From: Cognatiluteimonas sedimenti
GTDB lineage: Bacteria; Pseudomonadota; Gammaproteobacteria; Xanthomonadales; Xanthomonadaceae
Assembly: GCF_022808325.1 (NCBI RefSeq)
Contig: NZ_JALGCL010000003.1
Location: 62,001-126,000 of the forward strand
Reading direction: 5' to 3'
Length of the DNA stretch: 64,000 nucleotides
Under the pieces are notes generated by a model. The model saw nothing but the letters and a program-made list of their open reading frames with translations. It was not told the origin of the DNA and ran no database searches. Position 1 is the first letter of the stretch. Each line of letters begins with the position of its first letter. A program made the position numbers and the translations under genes. Below, in pieces: positions 1 through 7,560 of the stretch.

Positions 1-1761
1 AAACCGCCCCGCCGGAGCCCGCGCCTGGAGAGCCTGCACGCCATCGACCTGAGCCTGCTGGGGTTCGCGCTGCTGATCCTGGCCGGGATCGCCTCGTCGC
101 TGCTTGCACGGCGCTTCGGCGCGCCGTTGCTGCTGGTGTTCCTGCTGCTCGGCCTGATGCTGGGCGTCGATGGCCCCGGTGGCATCCGCTATGCCGATAC
201 CCGCTTCACCTACCTGGTCGGCTCGCTGTCGCTGGCGATCATCCTGTTCGACGGCGGCCTGCGCACGCGCGCGGTACATGTCCGTGGCAGCGTCGCGCCG
301 GCGGTGCTGCTGGCCAGCGTCGGGGTGCTGGTCACCGCCGGCCTGACCGCGTTCGCGGCCACGAAGCTGCTAGACCTGCCGCCGCTGCAGGGGCTGCTGC
401 TGGGCACGATCGTCGCCTCCACCGATGCGGCGGCGGTGTTCTTCCTGCTGCGCGCCGGCGGCCTGCACCTGGAGCGGCGCACCGGCGCGACGCTTGAAAT
501 CGAATCCGGCAGCAACGACCCGGTCGCGGTGTTCCTGACCGTCGCCCTGACCACCTGGATCAACGGCGAGCAGGAAGGCGGCATCCCCGCGATCGCGCTG
601 CACATGCTCTGGGCCGGCACCGCCGGGCTGGCGCTGGGCTACCTCGGCGGACGCCTGATCGTGGCCGCACTCAACAAGTACGACCTGCCCTCGGGCCTGC
701 ACCCGTGGCTGGCGCTGGCCGGCGCCTTGACGCTGTTCGCGATCACCAACCTGATCGAGGGCAGCGGCTACCTCGCCGTGTACCTGGCCGGCATCGTCGT
801 CGCCAACCGGCCGTTGCGCGCACGCAACCAGGTGATGTCGCTGCAGGACGCGGTGACCTGGTTCGCGCAGCTGGTGATGTTCCTGCTGCTGGGCCTGCTG
901 GCGGCACCGCATGCGTTGTGGCCGATCCTGTGGCCGGCGCTGGGGGTGGCCGCGTTCCTGATGCTGGTGGCGCGGCCGGCGGCGGTGCTGCTGTGCCTGC
1001 TGCCGTTCCGCTACCGCGCGGCGGAGATCACCTTCATCTCCTGGACCGGCCTGCGCGGCGCGGTCGGCATCTTCCTGGCTTCGATCCCGCTGCTGGCGGG
1101 GCTGCCGAATGCCTGGCTGTACTTCAACGTTGCCTTCGTGGTGGTACTGGTGTCGCTGCTGGTGCAGGGCTGGACCCTGGCGCGCGCCGCGCACTGGCTG
1201 GGCGTGGCGGTGCCGCGCGCCGATCCCGACACGCGCCGCATCCAGCTCGATCTTCCGGGGCAACTGGAATACGACATGATCGGCTACCGCATCGCCCCAG
1301 GCAGCGCGGCCCTGCGCGGCGTGCAGTTGCCCGGGCGCGTGCGGCTGGCGATGGTGGTGCGCGCCGGCAAGGTGCTGCTGCCCGACGAATGCGATGCCTT
1401 CGCAGCGCACGACTACGCCTACTTCGTCGCCCCCGGTGGCCAGGCACCCCGGCTGGACTGGCTGTTCGCCGACGGCAGCGACGCCCGCGAGGCCGAGCAG
1501 GACACCTTCGGCAGCTTCATCCTGCCCGGCGACGTGCCGCTGGGCGAACTGGCGAAGTTCTACGGCCTGCCGATGCCCGCACGCATCGCCCGGGCGACCG
1601 CGGCGCAACTGTTCGACGAGCGTTTCGACGCGCAGCCCCAGGTCGGCGACCGGCTGGTGATCGCCCGCGCGGTGCTGGTGGCACGCGAAGTGCGTGACGA
1701 CCGTGTCACCCGCATCGGCCTCAAGTTCACCGGCGTCGGCGAGCGCCTGATCAGCGGCTGA
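1..1761 (+). CDS. Potassium/proton antiporter, NhaP2/CvrA type (5' end uncertain or cut)
   Basis: Inner-membrane monovalent cation/H+ antiporter of the CPA1 family, expected to exchange K+ (or Na+) for protons. The frame is open from the first base of the window. The first TM segment (LLGFALLILAGIASSLLARR) is encoded at about 58-117, before the first ATG-like codon at 127, so the true start is near base 25 or outside the window. About a dozen hydrophobic segments follow, with the family signatures ILFDGGLRT, ESGSNDPVAVFLT and WTGLRGAVGIFLAS. After the membrane part comes a soluble tail resembling a TrkA-C/RCK-C ligand-binding domain (around QLEYDMIGYRI) and then a CorC/HlyC-like C-terminal domain, the layout of CvrA/NhaP2. 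Family assignment is firm; the transported ion is inferred. Confidence 0.88.
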   Translation, partial: KPPRRSPRLESLHAIDLSLLGFALLILAGIASSLLARRFGAPLLLVFLLLGLMLGVDGPGGIRYADTRFTYLVGSLSLAIILFDGGLRTRAVHVRGSVAPAVLLASVGVLVTAGLTAFAATKLLDLPPLQGLLLGTIVASTDAAAVFFLLRAGGLHLERRTGATLEIESGSNDPVAVFLTVALTTWINGEQEGGIPAIALHMLWAGTAGLALGYLGGRLIVAALNKYDLPSGLHPWLALAGALTLFAITNLIEGSGYLAVYLAGIVVANRPLRARNQVMSLQDAVTWFAQLVMFLLLGLLAAPHALWPILWPALGVAAFLMLVARPAAVLLCLLPFRYRAAEITFISWTGLRGAVGIFLASIPLLAGLPNAWLYFNVAFVVVLVSLLVQGWTLARAAHWLGVAVPRADPDTRRIQLDLPGQLEYDMIGYRIAPGSAALRGVQLPGRVRLAMVVRAGKVLLPDECDAFAAHDYAYFVAPGGQAPRLDWLFADGSDAREAEQDTFGSFILPGDVPLGELAKFYGLPMPARIARATAAQLFDERFDAQPQVGDRLVIARAVLVAREVRDDRVTRIGLKFTGVGERLISG

Positions 1762-1781
1762 GCGTCGCGCCCCGCACCTTC

Positions 1782-1900
1782 TGTGGGAGCGCCTTCAGGC
1801 GCGAGCTTTTTTCCCGAAACCTGTGCTGCAGATGCCTTCTTGCATGAAGTATCCAGGAGCTCGCGGCTGAAGCCGCTCCCACAAGAAGCCGCTCCCACAA
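1782..1900. repeat. REP doublet (REPIN-like inverted repeat) with a partial third copy
   Basis: Two inverted copies of a ~27-nt REP unit face each other: TGTGGGAGCGCCTTCAGGCG at 1782 and its reverse form around 1856-1883. Each unit is itself a hairpin (GCGCCTTCAGGCGC; GCGGCTGAAGCCGC). A truncated extra copy (GAAGCCGCTCCCACAA) follows directly at about 1885-1900. The element lies between two convergent genes. The same unit recurs at 8934-9013. The arrangement fits the non-autonomous REPIN elements mobilised by RAYT transposases in Xanthomonadaceae and Pseudomonas; no RAYT gene is visible in this window. Confidence 0.85.
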
Positions 1901-1910
1901 ATGGATCGCC

Positions 1911-3152
1911 TCACTCCCGCGGCCAGACCTTGCGGTTGGGGTCGAACTCGGAGGTCGTCATGGTCGCGGCGCGCTGGCCGAAGCCGCACACCACGATCGG
2001 ACTCTGCGCGTAGCCGACCACGCCGAACGCGCGCTCGATGTCGACCTCGTTGATGGCGCCGGTCACGAATGGCCCCAACCCGGCCTGGGTGGCGCACAGC
2101 TGCAGGGTCTGCGACAGGTGGCCGACATCCAGCACCGCCACCCGGTAGGCCTTGGCGTGGTTGCGGTACTTCCAGAAATTGCGATGGAAGCGCGGCGCGA
2201 GGATGCACAGCACCGGTGCGTCGGCGAAGAAGTCCTGCCCGGCCACCGCGATCCGGGCGAAGGCGCGCAGTTCAGCCGGGGTCCATGCGCGCGATCCCGC
2301 ATCGCCCGGGACCTGCGTGCCGGCGTCACCGGGTTGCGGCGCCGCGATGCCTGGCGTGACCGGCTCCAGCGCATGCGTGTCGATGCGATAGCGGTACAAG
2401 CCGGGCGCGATGCCATCCACGCGCTGCAGGATCAGCCAGCATTCGGTGGGATGCAGCGCGCCGCCGGACGGGCTGGTGCGCTTGTATACGTCGAAGCCGG
2501 GTGCCGGATGGCCGATCCCGCGGGCGCCGAACACCCGCGCCAGCAGCTGCGAGAACGTCGCCAGCGGCACGCTGGCGGTGGTGTCGTAGTTGCGGCAGGT
2601 GGCGCGGGTATCGAGCAGCGCGTCGAAGTCGTCGCGCTCGATCCGCGGCAAGGCGAGGTCGGCAGCCGGATTCGCCGCTGGCAACGCGTGTGGCGGCGGC
2701 GCGCCGTGCTGGCGCAGCAGGCCTTCGTTCGTGTCGAGATCCTGCTCGGCCATGCCCCTGGGCCCGTCGATGCCTTCCCAGCGCGCGGCCATGTGCGCCA
2801 CTGCCGCCGGCGGGTGCCAGCCCTGGGAGCGGAACCGCGCATCGGCCAGCGCGGATTCATCGCCGTCGTCCGGCCGTGCCAGCAGCAGGCCGGCAGCGAG
2901 CAGGGCATCGACCGCCTCGCTGCCGAAGCGCGCATCGAGCGCGTCGCGCGCGATCCAGTCCACCGCACCCAGCGCGCCCAGCAGCGGGGCATGCGCCGCG
3001 TCCACCTGCACAGGAGCCGGCAGATGCGGGGCATGCGCGAACCAGCACAACCGGCCAACCACCCCGGTGCCGCCCGACAACAGGTCGTCGAGCTCGAAAT
3101 CCGCCACCTCGCGTGGCTCCAGCCACGCCACCGCGCAGCGCCTGATCCGCAT
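1911..3152 (-). CDS. SagB-type nitroreductase-fold dehydrogenase, putative peptide-maturation enzyme
   Basis: A 413-residue protein whose C-terminal two thirds is an FMN-dependent nitroreductase/SagB-type domain, with RATCRNYD, SPSGGALHPTE and, near the end, LDVGHLSQTLQLCATQAGLGP. In azole-forming RiPP systems SagB/ThcOx enzymes oxidise azolines to azoles. I match this protein from memory to the subfamily called putative peptide maturation dehydrogenase, found in Xanthomonads beside NHLP-related precursors and a cyclase-domain protein, all three of which are here. The N-terminal ~170 residues are not nitroreductase; they hold a helix-rich stretch (DARFGSEAVDALLAAGLLLARP) that could be a winged-helix, precursor-binding domain (inference). 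The start at 3152 has a good AGGGGAG ribosome site; the longer open frame upstream has none. It diverges from the precursor gene 64 bp away. The natural reaction is unknown. Confidence 0.82.
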   Translation of the reverse strand: MRIRRCAVAWLEPREVADFELDDLLSGGTGVVGRLCWFAHAPHLPAPVQVDAAHAPLLGALGAVDWIARDALDARFGSEAVDALLAAGLLLARPDDGDESALADARFRSQGWHPPAAVAHMAARWEGIDGPRGMAEQDLDTNEGLLRQHGAPPPHALPAANPAADLALPRIERDDFDALLDTRATCRNYDTTASVPLATFSQLLARVFGARGIGHPAPGFDVYKRTSPSGGALHPTECWLILQRVDGIAPGLYRYRIDTHALEPVTPGIAAPQPGDAGTQVPGDAGSRAWTPAELRAFARIAVAGQDFFADAPVLCILAPRFHRNFWKYRNHAKAYRVAVLDVGHLSQTLQLCATQAGLGPFVTGAINEVDIERAFGVVGYAQSPIVVCGFGQRAATMTTSEFDPNRKVWPRE

Positions 3153-3173
3153 GCCCGCTCCCCTGTTCCGATG

Positions 3174-3216
3174 CGGTGCTATTGTCCGGCTTCCATCCAC
3201 CAAGGGGGAATACCAG
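3174..3216 (+). promoter_or_regulatory. Extended -10 promoter and ribosome site of the precursor peptide gene
   Basis: CGGTGCTATT at 3174-3183 contains a TGnTATTnT extended -10 box (TG at 3177, TATTGT at 3180-3185) with no good -35. AAGGGGG at about 3202-3208 is the ribosome site, seven to nine bases before ATG 3217. The same ten bases occur at nearly the same distance before the GGDEF gene of this locus (7266-7275, minus strand). The promoter call is inference from sequence. Confidence 0.45.
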
Positions 3217-3504
3217 ATGGCACAGGAAGACACGATCCCGCCGGCCGGCTTGCATCCGCGTCTGGTCCGCAAGTTGCTGGACAACCTCGAAAGCAACGAG
3301 GAGTTCCGCGCGATGTTCCAGGAATCGCCGGAGAAGGCGTTGCGTTCGATCGGCTACACCGATCCGTGGGGCTGCATGTCGCTGCGCTCGGGCGCGAAGC
3401 TGGCGTCGCCGGCGCAGATCCGGGCGCAACGCAACAAGCTGGAAGACACGATGGTGGGCATCCAGGGCTACCTGTGCCCGCTGGAGGCACAAGAGGGGCT
3501 GTGA
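3217..3504 (+). CDS. NHLP-related RiPP precursor peptide
   Basis: A 95-residue peptide, start set by a strong ribosome site. The N-terminal half reads LHPRLVRKLLDNLESNEEFRAMFQESPEKALRSIGY, a helical leader of the Nif11/nitrile-hydratase-leader type (pattern F-x3-F-x2-sPekAL-x-siGy). The C-terminal half has a WGCM segment, then GAKLASPAQIRAQRNKLEDT and an end with GYLCPLEAQEGL. There are two cysteines, one after the leader (WGC) and one nine residues from the end (YLC). There is no Gly-Gly cleavage site. I match it from memory to the putative modified peptide family that travels with the SagB-like dehydrogenase and cyclase beside it. It is transcribed away from the dehydrogenase and converges on the cyclase. 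Which residues are modified, and whether a core is released, cannot be told. Confidence 0.8.
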   Translation: MAQEDTIPPAGLHPRLVRKLLDNLESNEEFRAMFQESPEKALRSIGYTDPWGCMSLRSGAKLASPAQIRAQRNKLEDTMVGIQGYLCPLEAQEGL

Positions 3505-3570
3505 GGCGCCGCTTTCCGACTGGATCCCGTTCGCGCGGCTGATCTGCCGGCGTCGATCCCTGCAGCACCG

Positions 3571-3594
3571 CGGGAAGGCGATTACGCCTTCCCG
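3571..3594. terminator. Hairpin between convergent precursor and cyclase genes
   Basis: A perfect 10-bp stem (CGGGAAGGCG / CGCCTTCCCG) with a four-base loop ATTA. The loop contains the TAA stop of the cyclase gene read on the minus strand, and the hairpin lies 66 bp after the precursor stop. There is no clear U tract on either side, so a role as a bidirectional transcript end or stability element is an inference. Confidence 0.45.
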
Positions 3595-6179
3595 ACCTTT
3601 GCCGTCTCTTGCGGCTGCGCCGGCGCCTGCGACTTCGCGTCCTGCTGCAAGGCTTCCGCGGATGCCGCGGCATTGAGGAAGCGCAGCACATCGGTCGTGG
3701 TGCTTTCGACGAACACGCGGCCGCGATGCGTCGCCAGCCAATCTCGCTGCGCGCGCGCGCCCGTGGCGTTGCCGGCGGCCAGCTCTGCACGCATCAGCGA
3801 CCAGTGCGCCGCGACCAGGGCCGTTTCGCGCGCCACCAGCGGACGCAACCTGGCCACGGCCGCCTGCGGCTTGCCGGCGAGCCGTTCCTGCTCGGCCAGC
3901 AACACCTGCTGCAGTTGCGCCACGGTCGGGTAGTCGCGGATGACGCGGCTGTCCCGGGTTTGGCGCAACGCGTCGGCCACGCCCGCCGCATCATCCATCC
4001 GCGCCGCAAGCACGCCGGCGTAGAGCCGCACTTCGGTCGCCGCTGCGGGGTAGAGGGCATCGGCAGCCGCTCCCTTCGCCTGCACGGCGGCCAGCAATTC
4101 CTGCAAGCGACGCCCGGCCTCGGCTTGCCCTGCGAAGACCGCCACGCTGGCGACCGCGACGCGGGCGCGCAAGCTTTCGGGGGCGTCGCCGGCTGCGTCG
4201 GCCTGCCGCAACCAGTCCTGTGCGGCAGTGGCCGCACGCGGCCATTGCCCGCGATCGATCCCGGTGACCACCGCGGCCTCGCCCTGCCAGCCGCCACGCC
4301 CGTTGGTCCCGGTCAGGTAGGCCTTGTCCGCCTGCGCATGCTGGCCGCGCGCATCGAAGAGCCGCGCGTACATTTCGCTCGACCCCGTGAATCCCGCCTT
4401 GCGCGAGCGCTCGAATTCGGCCATCGCCTGGTCGTAGCGCTCCTGGCCCAGCAGCATCATGCCGAGGCTATAGCGGGCCGAATCGCCGCGCTCGTATTGC
4501 GGCTTGATGCTGCGCCGGAACGTCGCCTCGGCCAGGCGGAAATCGTTGAGCTGGTGCCACTGGTTGGTGCCCAGGCGCGCAAGCAGGCGATAATCGTCGG
4601 GATACAGCGCCAGGTATTCCTGCGCCTTGCGGAAATAGATTCCCGGCCCGTCGTTCTGCATCTGCAACAGCTCCAGGCGCGCGCGCTCCTGCGGCGACAG
4701 GCGCTGCGGGATGGCCAGCGCCTTGCGCCGCTCTTCGGCGGCCGGTCCGAGTTCGCCGAGCCCCGAGTACAGGTCGGCCATGTCCGCATGCGCCAGCGCG
4801 AATTCAGGGTCCAGTTGCAGCGCGCGCCGGTACAGGCCCAGTGCCTGCTCGCGGTCGCGCGTGGTGTTGAACACGTTGCGCGCCACCGCGAACGCCTTCA
4901 GCGCGTCCAGGCTGGGCGTGGCTACGTTGGGCAGCGCCACGGACGTCTTCTGCACGCTCTCCAGCGCTTCGCCCAGCTTCTCGCGCAGCTGGTCGGTGAC
5001 GTCGTCGATCGAGGCCAGCGCCGAACCAATGCCGCGGCCATCCGCCGAGACCGCATACACCGTGGTCTGGGTACGCGGGTCGATCACTTCCGCGCTGACC
5101 CGCAGCCGACCGCCGACCTCGGCCACCGTGGGCAGCAGCAGCGCGCGGGCGCCGTCGCGCAACGCGATCTCCGAGCCGATGGCGCGGTCCACCGGCACGC
5201 CCGGCTTGCGCTGCATGTTGCCCAGGGTCTCGCGCACCTTGAGGTCGCTGAGCACGTTGACGTAGCGCGACTGCGCCAGGCTCAGGCGGAAGGCCTGGTC
5301 CAGGGTGTCGTCCAGCAGCTTGTCGCCGGTGAGGTTGCGCAGGTCGCCGACCACCACCCAGTCGCGTTCGCCGAAGGCGATCGCCGGCTGTGGCCGGGTC
5401 AGGAACCAGCCACCGCCCACCAGCCCCGCCACCAGCAGCAACTCCGCGGCCAGCGCCGCGGGCTGTCGCCACAGCGGGATGTCGCGCCAGGCCTTGGCGC
5501 GGTTCTGCTGCGGGGCGTGCAGCGGGGCGATGCCGGGCTCGCCGACCTCGTAGATTTCCTGCGCCTGCGGCACGCCCTTGAAGCGCCAGCGTCCCCAGTG
5601 TTTCCACAACAGCTGTTCGCCGCGCTCGCCGAGTTCGCGCGCCGCGCGGTGTGCCAGCGGCTCAGCCGTGGCCGAGAGCAGGATCTGCCCGGGCCGCGCC
5701 AGCGTCATCAGCCTGCCAGCCATCGGCTTGGCCAGGCCTTCGACTTCCAGCGGCTTGGCGCCGACGTTGACCGCTTCGTCGCTGTTGCGCCAGGTCAGCA
5801 CTTCGCCGACGTGCAGGCCGGCGCGCGCCTGCATCACCACGCCGTGGCGCTTGAGTTCCGTGCGATCGCCGAGATCGCGCAGGCCGCGGGCGTAATCCAG
5901 GGCGAAGCCGAGGCCGTCAATGGCACGCTCGAACAGCAGCAGCAGGCCGTCGGATCGGTCGATCAGGCGGCCGTGCCAGCGCTGCTGCAGCTCCAGCACC
6001 AGGCGGTCGTGGGCGCGGAATAGTTCCGCAGCGGCGTTGTCGCCGAGTTTCTCGACCAGGCTGGTCGAGTCGCACAGGTCGGTCAGCAGCAGGGTGCGCA
6101 CCTGCGGCGTGGCCAACGGTGCTGGCGCGGTTGCGCTGGCTGGATCGGCTCGGTCGATGCTGTCGTTGGCGGCGTGCAT
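3582..6179 (-). CDS. Putative peptide-modification-system cyclase (class III cyclase + TM + TolB-like + TPR)
   Basis: An 865-residue membrane protein. Residues ~25-210 form a class III adenylate/guanylate cyclase homology domain: LLTDLCDST (metal Asp34), DRSDGLL (Asp77), LHVGEV and EAVNVGAK (Asn138) match the usual positions, although the loop is shorter than in classical enzymes. A single TM helix lies at about 241-260, then a TolB-N/FlgO-like region (VVVGDLRNLTGDKLLDD...) and a long TPR-like helical array (~430-840). This layout matches what I recall as the 'putative peptide modification system cyclase' family, which occurs with the precursor and dehydrogenase found just downstream. It sits 22 bp after the GGDEF gene, probably one transcript. 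Whether it makes cAMP or cGMP, or only binds nucleotide, is not known. Confidence 0.8.
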   Translation of the reverse strand: MHAANDSIDRADPASATAPAPLATPQVRTLLLTDLCDSTSLVEKLGDNAAAELFRAHDRLVLELQQRWHGRLIDRSDGLLLLFERAIDGLGFALDYARGLRDLGDRTELKRHGVVMQARAGLHVGEVLTWRNSDEAVNVGAKPLEVEGLAKPMAGRLMTLARPGQILLSATAEPLAHRAARELGERGEQLLWKHWGRWRFKGVPQAQEIYEVGEPGIAPLHAPQQNRAKAWRDIPLWRQPAALAAELLLVAGLVGGGWFLTRPQPAIAFGERDWVVVGDLRNLTGDKLLDDTLDQAFRLSLAQSRYVNVLSDLKVRETLGNMQRKPGVPVDRAIGSEIALRDGARALLLPTVAEVGGRLRVSAEVIDPRTQTTVYAVSADGRGIGSALASIDDVTDQLREKLGEALESVQKTSVALPNVATPSLDALKAFAVARNVFNTTRDREQALGLYRRALQLDPEFALAHADMADLYSGLGELGPAAEERRKALAIPQRLSPQERARLELLQMQNDGPGIYFRKAQEYLALYPDDYRLLARLGTNQWHQLNDFRLAEATFRRSIKPQYERGDSARYSLGMMLLGQERYDQAMAEFERSRKAGFTGSSEMYARLFDARGQHAQADKAYLTGTNGRGGWQGEAAVVTGIDRGQWPRAATAAQDWLRQADAAGDAPESLRARVAVASVAVFAGQAEAGRRLQELLAAVQAKGAAADALYPAAATEVRLYAGVLAARMDDAAGVADALRQTRDSRVIRDYPTVAQLQQVLLAEQERLAGKPQAAVARLRPLVARETALVAAHWSLMRAELAAGNATGARAQRDWLATHRGRVFVESTTTDVLRFLNAAASAEALQQDAKSQAPAQPQETAKVGKA

Positions 6180-6201
6180 GGCGGTGGCGGGACCTGCTCG
6201 C

Positions 6202-7233
6202 CTAGACCGGCGCGAGCGCGTCGTCCTGCCATTCGACGCGGTTGCCGCCCAACCGCTTGGCCCGGTACAGCGCGGCGTCGGCGTTGGCGTACCAGTCCTC
6301 CCAGCGCTGGTCCAGCGCCACCGGGCAGGCGCCGATGCTGAGGGTGGCGATCTGCGGCGGCGAGGACTGCAGTTTGTGCAGCGCCTGCGCGGTGTCGATC
6401 ACGAACTGGGCGATGCGCAGGATCCCGGCGCGATGCTCAGCGCCGACCAGCAGGCAGAACTCGTCGCCGCCGAGGCGGCAGGCGATGTCGCCCGGGCCGG
6501 CGGCCGAGCGCAGGATGTTGGCCACGCCCTGCAGCACGCGGTCGCCGACCTGGTGGCCGTGCTCGTCGTTGATGCCCTTGAAACTGTCGCAGTCCAGCAG
6601 CAGCAGGCCGCAGCCGCCGAGGGCGTCGTTGCGGCGGCGCTGCTCGAGTTGCAGCTGGAAGCCGCGGCGGTTGTTGAGCCCGGTGAGCTCGTCGGTGCGG
6701 GTCAGCGCCTCGGTCTGGTTGAGGCGGTGGGTGGTGGCGCGCAGGGTGTCCAGCGCGGACTGCAGGTCGGCGTTGCGGCGGCGCAGGCGCGCGATCAGGC
6801 TCTGTTCGTTGAGCACCACGCGGGCGATGGCGCGGCGCAGGAAATGCGCGAGCAGGGCCGGGTCGCGCGCGGCCAGCGGCTCGAATTCCTCCTGCCGCAG
6901 TTCCAGCAGCACCGCGCTGCTGGCGGCGACGGCGTCGGCGCTGCGCGCGTGGTCGCCGATCAGCAGGCCGAGTTCGCCGAAGAACTGGTGCCGGCCCAAG
7001 CGCTTGGGGACGAGGTCGTCGCCGAAGTCCAGGTCGATGTCGCCCTGCACGATCACGTACATGGTGGTGCCGAGGTCGCCGCGGCGGAACAGGGCTTCGC
7101 CGGCCGCCACCAGTCGCGGGCGCCCGACTTTCTCGAACAGCGCGTACTCCTCCGCGGTCAGCGCGGCGGCGGACTGCTCCATCCCGGTCTCCGGCGGGCG
7201 GGCTGGTGCCAGCCCCGCGACGTCTGCACTCAT
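6202..7233 (-). CDS. Diguanylate cyclase with N-terminal cyclic-nucleotide-binding domain
   Basis: A 343-residue cytoplasmic signalling protein. Residues ~20-135 are a CRP-like cyclic-nucleotide-binding domain (LFRRGDLGTTMYVIVQGDIDL, FFGELGLLIGDHARSADAVA), followed by a short linking helix and a GGDEF domain (~185-343) with an intact RLGGDEF active site and DELTGLNNRR. No RxxD inhibitory site is seen five residues before GGDEF, so product inhibition through an I-site is unlikely. The expected reaction is 2 GTP to c-di-GMP, gated by a cyclic nucleotide. Start at 7233 has an AGGGGG ribosome site. It is immediately upstream of the cyclase-domain protein, so that protein could supply the ligand; this is inference from position. 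Confidence 0.88.
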   Translation of the reverse strand: MSADVAGLAPARPPETGMEQSAAALTAEEYALFEKVGRPRLVAAGEALFRRGDLGTTMYVIVQGDIDLDFGDDLVPKRLGRHQFFGELGLLIGDHARSADAVAASSAVLLELRQEEFEPLAARDPALLAHFLRRAIARVVLNEQSLIARLRRRNADLQSALDTLRATTHRLNQTEALTRTDELTGLNNRRGFQLQLEQRRRNDALGGCGLLLLDCDSFKGINDEHGHQVGDRVLQGVANILRSAAGPGDIACRLGGDEFCLLVGAEHRAGILRIAQFVIDTAQALHKLQSSPPQIATLSIGACPVALDQRWEDWYANADAALYRAKRLGGNRVEWQDDALAPV

Positions 7234-7265
7234 TCCACGACCCCCTGTCGTGTAGTGAACGCGAG

Positions 7266-7275
7266 AATAGCACCG
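7266..7275 (-). promoter_or_regulatory. Extended -10 promoter of the GGDEF-cyclase operon
   Basis: On the minus strand CGGTGCTATT continues to TGCTATTCT, an extended -10 box, 32 nt before the ATG at 7233. The same ten bases stand 33 nt before the precursor peptide gene (3174-3183). No convincing -35 is visible. The call rests on this match and on position only. Confidence 0.4.
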
Positions 7276-7315
7276 GGCCGGCCGCGGACCCGGGCGAGGA
7301 GCCGCACCCTTCCCC

Positions 7316-7545
7316 CTGCTTCGCTGCGCGAACCGGTCCTTCTCCTCGCAATCGGGGCAGGGCACTGCGGCAAGCCTCGTGCCGTTCCTTCTCCCCGCTG
7401 GCGGGGAGAAGGTGCCGGAGGCGGATGAGGGGCGGTCTGGCTGCGATAGGCAGTGCAGAGCCGCGTCGACAGCCGCGCCCCTCACCCTGCCGCGCTGCGC
7501 GCGGCTGTCCCTCTCCCCGCTCGCGGGGCGAGGGCAACTCAGTGG
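7316..7545. repeat. Two inverted, hairpin-bearing intergenic repeat modules
   Basis: The 327-bp gap between the GGDEF gene and aceA holds no gene. It contains two related modules in opposite orientation. One is a hairpin CCTTCTCCCC(GCTGGC)GGGGAGAAGG at 7387-7412 followed by a GATGAGGGG end near 7426-7434. The other starts with CCCCTCACCCTG at about 7480 and has the hairpin CCCTCTCCCCGCTCGCGGGG at 7509-7534. A third weaker arm (CTTCCCCCTGCTTCG) begins near 7310. These resemble the dispersed CTCTCCCC/GGGGAGAG palindromes common between proteobacterial genes. No transposase is present. Confidence 0.7.
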
Positions 7546-7560
7546 CGCGACTGCATGGCC

